Source: Daphnia carinata (lineage: Eukaryota; Arthropoda; Branchiopoda; Diplostraca; Daphniidae). From it: DNA of 32,138 nt. How positions within the stretch are numbered: the stretch's first letter is position 1; the number at the start of each line of letters is the position of its first letter. Under the pieces are notes generated by a model. The model did not search any database, had not been told where the DNA came from, and was given only the letters and a program-made list of their open reading frames with translations. Positions 11,391 to 22,422 of this stretch are shown here, in pieces. The translations under genes were made by a program, and so were the position numbers. The DNA lies in NCBI RefSeq assembly GCF_022539665.2, contig NW_026712470.1, positions 1 through 32,138 of the forward strand. The letters run 5' to 3'.

Positions 11391-11580
11391 TGTAAACAAT
11401 GTGAATAGAGTTAACACCTTACTTGCTTTATATTTATGAATCTGACATTCAAACATTGCCAAATATCCAGATAGACTTTTCAAACTGACATATGACATAA
11501 CGTAAAGAGGAATCAGGGCAACATTAAAGTGGAAGCATCAAATATTCTCACCACATGAGATGGAAATTGGTATTTCAACA
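11391..11580 (-). repeat. 3' LTR of copia copy 2
   Basis: The inner edge is at 11580, where the minus strand starts tgttgaaatacc. The purine-rich tttgatgggtg just before it on the minus strand is a plausible polypurine tract. The outer edge near 11391 is inferred from tgtaaacaa, comparable with tgttaaacaaa at the 5' LTR end of copy 1. Length is about 190 bp. The word gcatcaaata at 11535-11544 is absent from copy 1 and looks satellite-derived. The stretch cattcaaaca..caaatat at about 11448-11468 also resembles the satellite monomer. Confidence 0.7.
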
Positions 11581-11592
11581 CACCCATCAAAT

Positions 11593-12155
11593 TTACATCA
11601 CATGATTAAAATCAACTATGTTGCTTTCTTCCCGTAGTCGACTGAAGATGTCCATCCAGAGGCTTTGTTAAAATATCTGCTAGTTGTTGTGAAGTGTGAA
11701 TGTACTCAATGTGGATGACTCCTTCCTCGACCATGTTGCAAATGTGATGGTACTTATCGTCTATGTGCTTTGTTCTCGCTTGATGCCCAGAGTTTTTCAC
11801 CAAGCTGATTGCACTGATTATCACACAACAAAGTATAGGTGACTTCTGCTCAATATCCAATGTCACCCAGTAGTTGCCGAAACCACATGACTGACTTTGT
11901 GGCTGTACTGGCAGCGACATATTCCGCTTCAGTAGACGAAAGACAAACACAGTCCTGACGACGGCTTGACCATGACACTGGGCCACCATTGAGAAAACAG
12001 AAAATGCCAGTTGTTGATTTCCTAGTGACGAGATCGCCAGCGTAATCCGAGTCCGAGTATGTTATCAGCATGTTACTTTCCTGTACTCCTCCATAGCAGA
12101 CTCCAGCAGTGATGGTGCCTCGAAGATACGAAAGAATTCTCTTCACTGCCTTCAA
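11593..12155 (-). pseudogene. copia copy 2 pol fragment: RNase H
   Basis: The RNase H region in two overlapping frames. The first part (about 11850-12155) carries AVKRILSYLRGT, SDSDYAGD and SSTEAEYVAAS, the unmodified form of the motif altered in copy 1. It ends after LLGDI because of an insertion near 11853 (atatccaatg). The second part resumes with NSGHQARTKHIDDKYHHI and ADILTKPLDG. It then shifts again at about 11647 through a two-base loss, so the C-terminal LREESNIVDFNH is out of frame. In the original frame the stop would be at 11593-11595. The join to RT is broken at 12151-12159, where cccaatgtg of copy 1 is ttcaatgtg here. Confidence 0.87.
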
Positions 12156-12982
12156 TGTGCCTTTGCTGGATTATTTGAGAATTGTGCAACTTGATTTACT
12201 GCAAATGCAATATCAGGTCTTGTGCAAGTGGCCGCAAACATCAAGGATCCAACTGCTTCTCTAAACGGAAATGAGTCCTTCGGGTCTCTTTCTGCATTAT
12301 TGGACAATCTTGCATGTGGGTCTGCCGGTACGGATTTGGGATAACATTTTTCCATATGGAATTTCTTGAGGATCTTCTCGATGTATTTTTCTTGATTGAT
12401 ATGAATAAGGCCCTTTTCTCGATTTCTTCTTATTTCGATCCCCACGAAGCATTCTACATCACCGTGAGTCATTTCAAACACACTCTCAAGGTAGCGGACA
12501 ATGTCTTCCAGTCTTGATTTAGAACTGCAAACGACTCCGTCATCGACCCATATGGCCATTATGGTTAGTTCGGTTTCTGTTCTAATCGTGTAAACACACG
12601 GGTCTGCTTTACTTTGTGAGAAACCATACTGCACCAAGAAGTTGTTGAATTTCTCATTCCAGGAACGCGAAGCTTGTTTTAAACCATACAGTGATTTGTT
12701 CAGTCGGCACACCAGATTTTCTTGCCCTTCAATTTCGAATCCCGTTGGTTGAAACATATAGAGTTCTTCATGAAGATCCCCGTTCAGAAAGGCTGTCTTC
12801 ACATCCAATTGCACCATCTCAAGGTTTGCAGCAGCTGTGATTGCAAGTACGGTACGCAGAGAGTCATATCTCACTACTGGAGAATAGGTTTCTTCGTAGT
12901 CAATGCCAGGTCTTTGTGTGAACCCCTTCGCGACAAGCCTAGCCTTATATTTATCTTCAACCCCGGTCTTAATCTTAAACAC
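12152..12982 (-). pseudogene. copia copy 2 pol fragment: reverse transcriptase (nearly complete domain)
   Basis: A 276-residue open stretch covering most of the copia RT domain: FKIKTGVEDKYKARLVAKGF, the first catalytic aspartate in QLDVKTAFLNGDL, then YMFQPTGFE, SLYGLKQASRSWNE and SKADPCVYT. The two-aspartate loop reads WVDD at about residues 143-146, and CTRPDIAFAVNQVAQF follows. It has no natural start codon (the first codon is GTG, within NKWVFK) because it is an internal part of pol. The upstream break is the satellite-like insertion at 13029-13043; the downstream break follows NPAKAH. This is the best copy of the RT domain for family placement of these elements. Confidence 0.9.
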
Positions 12983-13043
12983 CCACTTGTTCCTGATTGC
13001 ATTTCTCCCAGCTGGTAAACTGCAGATTACGTGTATTCAATGT

Positions 13044-13919
13044 CCAGGTGTTGTTCTTCACAAGTGACTTATACTCTTCATCCATGGCTACCATCCACTT
13101 CTCTGATTGAGCTGAGTTGAGAGCTTCTTCAACCGTTTCCGGTTCTTCAACATCTAGTATTGCCATTCCGGCATATTTTTCAGTTTGAGATTCTTCTATC
13201 CACCGGTTGGGTTTGTTTCTGATTCTTGTTCCAAGTGGTTTTTCCTCTCTGGGAGTGATGATGGTAACTTGTTTCTTTTTTCTTGGATTCATTGCAACTG
13301 GATCGATGGTAACAACCGGTGCTTCTTGGGCTTCAGATGATTGATCTGGATTCAAAGACAATTGTTTTTCAGACGACAATGCTCCAGATGGGTCTGATAT
13401 TGAATTTTCTGGAACCAATGGTATAGGTTCTGGATATACCAGTGGAGAATCGCTGAAACTAAATTCTCTTGATTTAATAGAACAGAATTTCTCTTCGTTA
13501 AAGAGGACATCTCTACTGATCCTCACTTTCCTAGTGGCTGGATCCCATAGTCTAAAAGCCTTCTGGGTTTCACAGTACCCAACATGTATACACTTAGTTG
13601 CCTTCGGATCAAATTTAGTTCGTTCATCCTTTGGTACATGAACATAGGCATCTGCTCCAAACACTCGAAGATGAGAAAAATTGGGCTTGATACCTTTCCA
13701 GATCTCATAAGGCGTTTTCCCTTCTCGACTCCTTGACACAACTCGATTTTTGATGTAAACAGCAGTATTGGAGGCCTCCGCCCAAAGTTCAATTGGAAGA
13801 CCTGCGGCATGCAACATACTCCTGGCTGGTTCAACAATGGTCCGGTTGGATCTTTCCGACACTCCGTTTTGTTCTGGTGTCTTTGGGGCGCTTGATTCGT
13901 GCTTTATTCTCTCTCCTTT
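13044..13919 (-). pseudogene. copia copy 2 pol fragment: integrase C-terminal part and linker to RT
   Basis: An open stretch starting with GERIKHESSAPKTPEQNG, which contains the third acidic residue (E) of the integrase core. It continues through SERSNRTIVEPARSML, ELWAEASNTAVYIKNR, YEIWKGIKPNFSHLRVFG and a serine- and proline-rich linker with a basic NPRKKKQ patch (possible nuclear localisation signal). RT begins with KWMVAMDEEYKSL. Here the integrase C-terminal part is uninterrupted, unlike in copy 1. The frame is lost at 13029-13043, where acgtgtattcaatgt is inserted, and upstream near 13920, where one base is missing relative to copy 1. Confidence 0.88.
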
Positions 13920-13920
13920 A

Positions 13921-15018
13921 ACCACTCTTCAAATGTGTTGCTGAAATATTCCCCACCGTTGTCTGTGCGAAGGGTGACCACGTGATGACCAGTTTCTACC
14001 AAGATGCGTTGAACTAGTTGTCTAAAATAGTGCTTCTACCTCAGATTTTAGTTTGATAAAATATATGAAGACATAGCCACTAAAATCGTCTTTGAATATA
14101 ACAAAGTACTTGGCTCCTTTAGGTGAAGGTTTTGACATGGGTCCGCACACATCTGAATGGATGAGCTCTCCTATCCTATTGGCTCGTTTTCTCCCTCCAG
14201 TCGGAAATGGCAACCTATGATGTTTGCCTAGTGCGCAACCTTCACAGAATGGCGCAGCAGATGTATCACTACGTTTGATAATAAGCCCATCCACCAACTT
14301 CTCTGACTCCATCTTCCGGATGGTTTTTGTGTCTGTGTGTCCTAGGCGGTGGTGCCACAGGTGAAGAGGTTGAGCTTCTGCTCTGGATAGCACATGGAAT
14401 GCAATTTGTTGACAATCTGAATTCTGTCCGATCTTCGGATATTCAGCGTGAAGGAGATGGTTCTTGTCACTTCGTATATTCAGACGATATAGATGATTGG
14501 AGAAACTTTCGCCGACCGCCACAATCTTCTCACCCTTAGAGATGATAACTCGGTCATTGTTGAACAAGACGAGTAAGCCTGCTCTTGTTGCTGATCGGAC
14601 GGAGAAAAGATTGACGCCTAAGCCAGGAACAAATAGCACATTCCTTAGGATACCTGAATGCCATTCTTCATTGACATTGGTTTGGATTGTAATGTCTCCC
14701 ATTCCTTTAGCTTGCAGCAGATTGTTATTATGTCCAACTCCTTTCACTGGCCAACTTCCATTCTTGACCGCTTGATAGTTTGTAAATAGATGAAACTGAT
14801 CCGACATATGAATAGTACAGCCAGAGTCCACATACCAGTTGTCTCTAAAGTTATCTTCAAATTTAATGCCACCTGGGAGAGTTGTAAAAGCGTAATCTCC
14901 CGGCCAGTCGGGTTGTCTTTGAGGCTTGAACTGTGCAAATTGGGCATGTAGCGGCTGAGATCCATTAGGAATTCCATTTTCAATATGTTCTTTCTTCGTC
15001 CAACATCAAATTTCCCAG
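13921..15018 (-). pseudogene. copia copy 2 pol fragment: gag end, protease and integrase core
   Basis: A continuous frame from the Gag tail after the zinc knuckle (WTKKEHIENGIP, near 15000) through the linker into protease WYVDSGCTIHM, the HHCC zinc region and the first integrase aspartate in HSDVCGPM. It stops after KSEVEALF at about 14022, where an extra base (tagtg) differs from copy 1. Beyond this (13921-14021) the second aspartate region RTDNGGEYF follows in another frame. This copy shows that gag and pol were originally one frame without a frameshift between them. The catalytic residues of protease and the first two of integrase are present. Confidence 0.88.
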
Positions 15019-15047
15019 TGGTTCAATGTGAATATAGTGTTATAGAA

Positions 15048-15546
15048 GTCAATCCACCACAGTAGTTGCAGTTTCTCTTTCTGAATCCTCGTCCACGACC
15101 GAATGAATGTTGCCCTGGTTGCTGTGATGGAAGGCGAGCAGCAGCAGATTGTGGATATGTAGACTGTTGACTAGGAATCTCTTGTTTCTTGGCAAAGAAT
15201 GCAGCGTTGACACCATCTTCTTCTTGGCAACCTTTGTTACGAGCTTCTTCCTTAAAAAGGCGTGACCTCAAAGATTGCAACGTTTTCTTGCTGTCATCCA
15301 TGTTGTCCCATACTGATATTATATGCTTGTAGCTGGGAGGAAGGGTGACAATGATCTTGTTACAATGTCAACTTCGTCAACACTCGCCCCCATATCATTA
15401 AATTGGTTTGACATTGACTCAATCATGGTGATGTGTGCAGCAATGTCATGCTCTTTGTTGAACTCGTATCAAATGATAGAATCTCTGCCGAAGAAAGTGC
15501 TTGTTTTCTGAGGCCACCTGTTCATACTGGTCTGTCAGACGTGTCC
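15048..15546 (-). pseudogene. copia copy 2 gag fragment (C-terminal two thirds)
   Basis: Homologous to residues of about 120 onward of copy 1 Gag. The best open piece (up to 15301) contains MDDSKKTLQSLRSRLFKEE and the basic RGRGFRKRNCNYCGG start of the zinc knuckle. The knuckle is cut by a 26-bp satellite segment at 15022-15047. Two more changes upstream, a base loss near 15358 and gtatcaaat at 15466-15474, break the frame. At 15546-15547 the element ends and satellite begins, so no start codon remains. Confidence 0.85.
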
Positions 15547-18500
15547 CAATGTGAATACAATGTGATACAGTGAGTTTCAATATCTACATTCAAACAGCAT
15601 CAAATATACGTGTATTCAATGTGAATATAGTGTTATAGAATCAGTTTCATGATCTACATTCAAACAGCATCAAATATACGTGTATTCAATGTGAATATAG
15701 TGTTATAGAATCAGTTTCATGATCTACATTCAAACAGTATCAAATATACGTGTATTCAATGTGAATATAGTGTTATACAGTGAGTTTCATGATCTACATT
15801 CAAACAGCATCAAATATACGTGTATTCAATGTGAATATAGTGTTATAGAATCAGTTTCATGATCTACATTCAAACAGCATCAAATATACGTGTATTCAAT
15901 GTGAATATAGTGTTATAGAATCAGTTTCATGATCTACATTCAAACAGCATCAAATATACGTGTATTCAATGTGAATATAGTGTTATGAATCAGTTTCATG
16001 ATCTACATTCAAACAGTATCAAATATACGTGTATTCAATGTGAATATAGTGTTATAGAATCAGTTTCAATATCTACATTCAAACAGCATCAAATATACGT
16101 GTATTCAATGTGAATATAGTGTTATAGAATCAGTTTCATGATCTACATTCAAACAGCATCAAATATACGTGTATTCAATGTGAATATAGTGTTATAGAAT
16201 CAGTTTCATGATCTACATTCAAACAGTATCAAATATACGTGTATTCAATGTGAATATAGTGTTATAGAATCAGTTTCATGATCTACATTCAAACAGCATC
16301 AAATATACGTGTATTCAATGTGAATATAGTGTTATAGAATCAGTTTCATGATCTACATTCAAACAGCATCAAATATACGTGTATTCAATGTGAATATAGT
16401 GTTATAGAATCAGTTTCATGATCTACATTCAAACAGCATCAAATATACGTGTATTCAATGTGAATATAGTGTTATAGAATCAGTTTCATGATCTACATTC
16501 AAACAGCATCAAATATACGTGTATTCAATGTGAATATAGTGTTATAGAATCAGTTTCATGATCTACATTCAAACAGCATCAAATATACGTGTATTCAATG
16601 TGAATATAGTGTTATAGAATCAGTTTCATGATCTACATTCAAACAGTATCAAATATACGTGTATTCAATGTGAATATAGTGTTATAGAATCAGTTTCATG
16701 ATCTACATTCAAACAGTATCAAATATACGTGTATTCAATGTGAATATAGTGTTATAGAATCAGTTTCATGATCTACATTCAAACAGCATCAAATATACGT
16801 GTATTCAATGTGAATATAGTGTTATAGAATCAGTTTCATGATCTACATTCAAACAGCATCAAATATACGTGTATTCAATGTGAATATAGTGTTATAGAAT
16901 CAGTTTCATGATCTACATTCAAACAGTATCAAATATACGTGTATTCAATGTGAATATAGTGTTATAGAATCAGTTTCATGATCTACATTCAAACAGCATC
17001 AAATATACGTGTATTCAATGTGAATATAGTGTTATAGAATCAGTTTCATGATCTACATTCAAACAGTATCAAATATACGTGTATTCAATGTGAATATAGT
17101 GTTATAGAATCAGTTTCATGATCTACATTCAAACAGCATCAAATATACGTGTATTCAATGTGAATATAGTGTTATAGAATCAGTTTCATGATCTACATTC
17201 AAACAGTATCAAATATACGTGTATTCAATGTGAATATAGTGTTATAGAATCAGTTTCATATCTACATTCAAACAGCATCAAATATACGTGTATTCAATGT
17301 GAATATAGTGTTATAGAATCAGTTTCATGATCTACATTCAAACAGTATCAAATATACGTGTATTCAATGTGAATATAGTGTGATACATGAGTTTCAATAT
17401 CTACATTCAAACAGCATCAAATATACGTGTATTCAATGTGAATATAGTGTTATAGAATCAGTTTCATGATCTACATTCAAACAGTATCAAATATACGTGT
17501 ATTCAATGTGAATATAGTGTTATAGAATCAGTTTCATGATCTACATTCAAACAGTATCAAATATACGTGTATTCAATGTGAATATAGTGTTATAGAATCA
17601 GTTTCATGATCTACATTCAAACAGCATCAAATATACGTGTATTCAATGTGAATATAGTGTTATAGAATCAGTTTCATGATCTACATTCAAACAGTATCAA
17701 ATATACGTGTATTCAATGTGAATATAGTGTTATAGAATCAGTTTCATGATCTACATTCAAACAACATCAAATATACGTGTATTCAATATGAATATAGTGT
17801 TATAGAATCAGTTTCATGATCTACATTCAAACAGTATCAAATATACGTGTATTCAATGTGAATATAGTGTTATAGAATCAGTTTCATGATCTACATTCAA
17901 ACAGCATCAAATATACGTGTATTCAATGTGAATATAGTGTTATAGAATCAGTTTCATGATCTACATTCAAACAGTATCAAATATACGTGTATTCAATGTG
18001 AATATAGTGTTATAGAATCAGTTTCATGATCTACATTCAAACAGCATCAAATATACGTGTATTCAATGTGAATATAGTGTTATAGAATCAGTTTCATGAT
18101 CTACATTCAAACAGTATCAAATATACGTGTATTCAATGTGAATACAATGTGATACAGTGAGTTTCAATATCTACATTCAAACAGCATCAAATATACGTGT
18201 ATTCAATGTGAATATAGTGTTATAGAATCAGTTTCATGATCTACATTCAAACAGCATCAAATATACGTGTATTCAATGTGAATATAGTGTTATAGAATCA
18301 GTTTCATGATCTACATTCAAACAGCATCAAATATACGTGTATTCAATGTGAATATAGTGTTATAGAATCAGTTTCATGATCTACATTCAAACAGCATCAA
18401 ATATACGTGTATTCAATGTGAATATAGTGTTATAGAATCAGTTTCATGATCTACATTCAAACAGCATCAAATATACGTGTATTCAATGTGAATATAGTGT

Positions 18501-21500
18501 TATAGAATCAGTTTCATGATCTACATTCAAACAGCATCAAATATACGTGTATTCAATGTGAATATAGTGTTATAGAATCAGTTTCATGATCTACATTCAA
18601 ACAGTATCAAATATACGTGTATTCAATGTGAATATAGTGTTATAGAATCAGTTTCATGATCTACATTCAAACAGCATCAAATATACGTGTATTCAATGTG
18701 AATATAGTGTTATAGAATCAGTTTCATGATCTACATTCAAACAGCATCAAATATACGTGTATTCAATGTGAATATAGTGTTATAGAATCAGTTTCATGAT
18801 CTACATTCAAACAGTATCAAATATACGTGTATTCAATGTGAATATAGTGTTATAGAATCAGTTTCATGATCTACATTCAAACAGCATCAAATATACGTGT
18901 ATTCAATGTGAATATAGTGTTATAGAATCAGTTTCATGATCTACATTCAAACAGCATCAAATATACGTGTATTCAATGTGAATATAGTGTTATAGAATCA
19001 GTTTCATGATCTACATTCAAACAGTATCAAATATACGTGTATTCAATGTGAATATAGTGTTATAGAATCAGTTTCATGATCTACATTCAAACAGCATCAA
19101 ATATACGTGTATTCAATGTGAATATAGTGTTATAGAATCAGTTTCATGATCTACATTCAAACAGCATCAAATATACGTGTATTCAATGTGAATATAGTGT
19201 TATAGAATCAGTTTCATGATCTACATTCAAACAGCATCAAATATACGTGTATTCAATGTGAATATAGTGTTATAGAATCAGTTTCATGATCTACATTCAA
19301 ACAGTATCAAATATACGTGTATTCAATGTGAATATAGTGTTATAGAATCAGTTTCATGATCTACATTCAAACAGTATCAAATATACGTGTATTCAATGTG
19401 AATATAGTGTTATAGAATCAGTTTCATGATCTACATTCAAACAGCATCAAATATACGTGTATTCAATGTGAATATAGTGTTATAGAATCAGTTTCATGAT
19501 CTACATTCAAACAGCATCAAATATACGTGTATTCAATGTGAATATAGTGTTATAGAATCAGTTTCATGATCTACATTCAAACAGCATCAAATATACGTGT
19601 ATTCAATGTGAATATAGTGTTATAGAATCAGTTTCATGATCTACATTCAAACAGCATCAAATATACGTGTATTCAATGTGAATATAGTGTTATAGAATCA
19701 GTTTCATGATCTACATTCAAACAGCATCAAATATACGTGTATTCAATGTGAATATAGTGTTATAGAATCAGTTTCATGATCTACATTCAAACAGCATCAA
19801 ATATACGTGTATTCAATGTGAATATAGTGTTATAGAATCAGTTTCATGATCTACATTCAAACAGCATCAAATATACGTGTATTCAATGTGAATATAGTGT
19901 TATAGAATCAGTTTCATGATCTACATTCAAACAGTATCAAATATACGTGTATTCAATGTGAATACAATGTGATACAGTGAGTTTCAATATCTACATTCAA
20001 ACAGCATCAAATATACGTGTATTCAATGTGAATATAGTGTTATAGAATCAGTTTCATGATCTACATTCAAACAGCATCAAATATACGTGTATTCAATGTG
20101 AATATAGTGTTATAGAATCAGTTTCATGATCTACATTCAGCATCAAAATACGTGTATTCAATGAATAAATATACGTCAGTTTCATATCTACATTCAAATG
20201 TGAATATAGTGTATTCAATGTGAATATAGTGTTATAGAATCAGTTTCATGATCTACATTCAAACAGCATCAAATATACGTGTATTCAATGTGAATATAGT
20301 GTTATAGAATCAGTTTCATGATCTACATTCAAACAGCATCAAATATACGTGTATTCAATGTGAATATAGTGTTATAGAATCAGTTTCATGATCTACATTC
20401 AAACAGCATCAAATATACGTGTATTCAATGTGAATATAGTGTTATAGAATCAGTTTCATGATCTACATTCAAACAGCATCAAATATACGTGTATTCAATG
20501 TGAATATAGTGTTATAGAATCAGTTTCATGATCTACATTCAAACAGCATCAAATATACGTGTATTCAATGTGAATATAGTGTTATAGAATCAGTTTCATG
20601 ATCTACATTCAAACAGCATCAAATATACGTGTATTCAATGTGAATATAGTGTTATAGAATCAGTTTCATGATCTACATTCAAACAGCATCAAATATACGT
20701 GTATTCAATGTGAATATAGTGTTATAGAATCAGTTTCATGATCTACATTCAAACAGTATCAAATATACGTGTATTCAATGTGAATATAGTGTGATACAGT
20801 GAGTTTCAATATCTACATTCAAACAGCATCAAATATACGTGTATTCAATGTGAATATAGTGTTATAGAATCAGTTTCATGATCTACATTCAAACAGTATC
20901 AAATATACGTGTATTCAATGTGAATATAGTGTTATAGAATCAGTTTCATGATCTACATTCAAACAGTATCAAATATACGTGTATTCAATGTGAATATAGT
21001 GTTATAGAATCAGTTTCATGATCTACATTCAAACAGCATCAAATATACGTGTATTCAATGTGAATATAGTGTTATACAGTGAGTTTCAATATCTACATTC
21101 AAACAGCATCAAATATACGTGTATTCAATGTGAATATAGTGTTATAGAATCAGTTTCATGATCTACATTCAAACAGCATCAAATATACGTGTATTCAATG
21201 TGAATATAGTGTTATAGAATCAGTTTCATGATCTACATTCAAACAGTATCAAATATACGTGTATTCAATGTGAATATAGTGTTATAGAATCAGTTTCATG
21301 ATCTACATTCAAACAGTATCAAATATACGTGTATTCAATGTGAATATAGTGTTATAGAATCAGTTTCATGATCTACATTCAAACAGCATCAAATATACGT
21401 GTATTCAATGTGAATATAGTGTTATAGAATCAGTTTCATGATCTACATTCAAACAGTATCAAATATACGTGTATTCAATGTGAATATAGTGTTATAGAAT

Positions 21501-22260
21501 CAGTTTCATGATCTACATTCAAACAGCATCAAATATACGTGTATTCAATGTGAATATAGTGTTATAGAATCAGTTTCATGATCTACATTCAAACAGTATC
21601 AAATATACGTGTATTCAATGTGAATATAGTGTGATAGAATCAGTTTCAATATCTACATTCAAACAGCATCAAATATACGTGTATTCAATGTGAATATAGT
21701 GTTATAGAATCAGTTTCATGATCTACATTCAAACAGCATCAAATATACGTGTATTCAATGTGAATATAGTGTTATAGAATCAGTTTCATGATCTACATTC
21801 AAACAGTATCAAATATACGTGTATTCAATGTGAATATAGTGTTATAGAATCAGTTTCAATATCTACATTCAAACAGCATCAAATATACGTGTATTCAATG
21901 TGAATATAGTGTTATAGAATCAGTTTCATGATCTACATTCAAACAGTATCAAATATACGTGTATTCAATGTGAATATAGTGTTATAGAATCAGTTTCATG
22001 ATCTACATTCAAACAGTATCAAATATACGTGTATTCAATGTGAATATAGTGTTATAGAATCAGTTTCATGATCTACATTCAAACAGCATCAAATATACGT
22101 GTATTCAATGTGAATATAGTGTTATAGAATCAGTTTCATGATCTACATTCAAACAGTATCAAATATACGTGTATTCAATGTGAATACAATGTGATACAGT
22201 GAGTTTCAATATCTACATTCAAACAGCATCAAATGTGCGTGTATTCAATGTGAAGATAGT
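15547..22260. repeat. 70-bp satellite array, block 3 (about 96 monomers)
   Basis: The longest uninterrupted array. Same monomer, same orientation. Minority-type monomers (acaatgtgatacagtgag) start near 15555, 18144, 19964 and 22184; partial forms with gtgatacag or gagtttcaatatc occur near 15775, 17380, 20790, 21075 and 21635. A scrambled patch of about 80 bp lies at 20135-20220. The final monomer before the DIRS element has aaatgtgcgtg and gtgaagatag, changes not seen elsewhere in the array. No gene or RNA gene is visible. Confidence 0.98.
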
Positions 22261-22296
22261 GCACTCGAAGCGGACTCGCTTCGACTCCAACTGGTG
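22261..22296 (+). repeat. DIRS left extension, complementary to the internal region
   Basis: These 36 bp are perfectly complementary to 26390-26425. The last 14 bp also belong to the left inverted terminal repeat. It includes a dyad, tcgaagcg (22265-22272) and cgcttcga (22277-22284), with a 4-bp centre. In the DIRS replication model this outer segment is restored from the internal complementary region during circle formation. Confidence 0.93.
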
Positions 22297-22389
22297 TTGA
22301 CCATTTATTCAGCTTTTTAAAGAAACAAATCGGTCTGGCACCCCTGCCGCGCCTCTAGTGGGGGCTTAGGGTGCCGTACCGCCTCAGAC
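22283..22389 (+). repeat. DIRS left inverted terminal repeat (107 bp)
   Basis: Begins gactccaactggtg and ends ccgcctcagac. I compared it base by base with the reverse complement of 26863-26969 and found no mismatch over 107 bp. It lies 33 bp upstream of the GAG start codon and so must form part of the 5' leader or promoter region. A pyrimidine-rich segment follows it. Perfect identity of the two arms is consistent with recent insertion. Confidence 0.96.
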
Positions 22390-22422
22390 CTTCTTCAGCT
22401 CTTCGCCCGAACAGTCGCCATC

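Larger units (their letters stand above)
11391..15546 (-). mobile_element. Ty1/copia LTR retrotransposon, copy 2 (truncated, decayed)
   Basis: Same family and orientation as copy 1, and almost identical at base level over the shared 3.9 kb apart from indels. It retains a 3' LTR and most of pol. The gag end stops abruptly at 15546 (equivalent to about 9001 in copy 1) where satellite starts, so the first third of gag, the primer-binding site and the 5' LTR are missing. Several breaks of copy 1 are intact here (for example ADPCVYT, QASRSWNE, MFQPTGFE) and the reverse is also true, so the two copies were broken independently. Satellite-like insertions occur at different sites from those in copy 1. 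Confidence 0.95.

Noticed and set aside
13523-13837. Second minus-strand frame of 104 codons inside copia copy 2 integrase
   Set aside because: It lies out of frame over the continuous integrase C-terminal reading, so it is a shadow.
15547-22260. Telomeric or subtelomeric repeat
   Set aside because: The unit is a 70-bp AT-rich satellite without the short G-rich repeats of telomeres. Position on the chromosome cannot be inferred.
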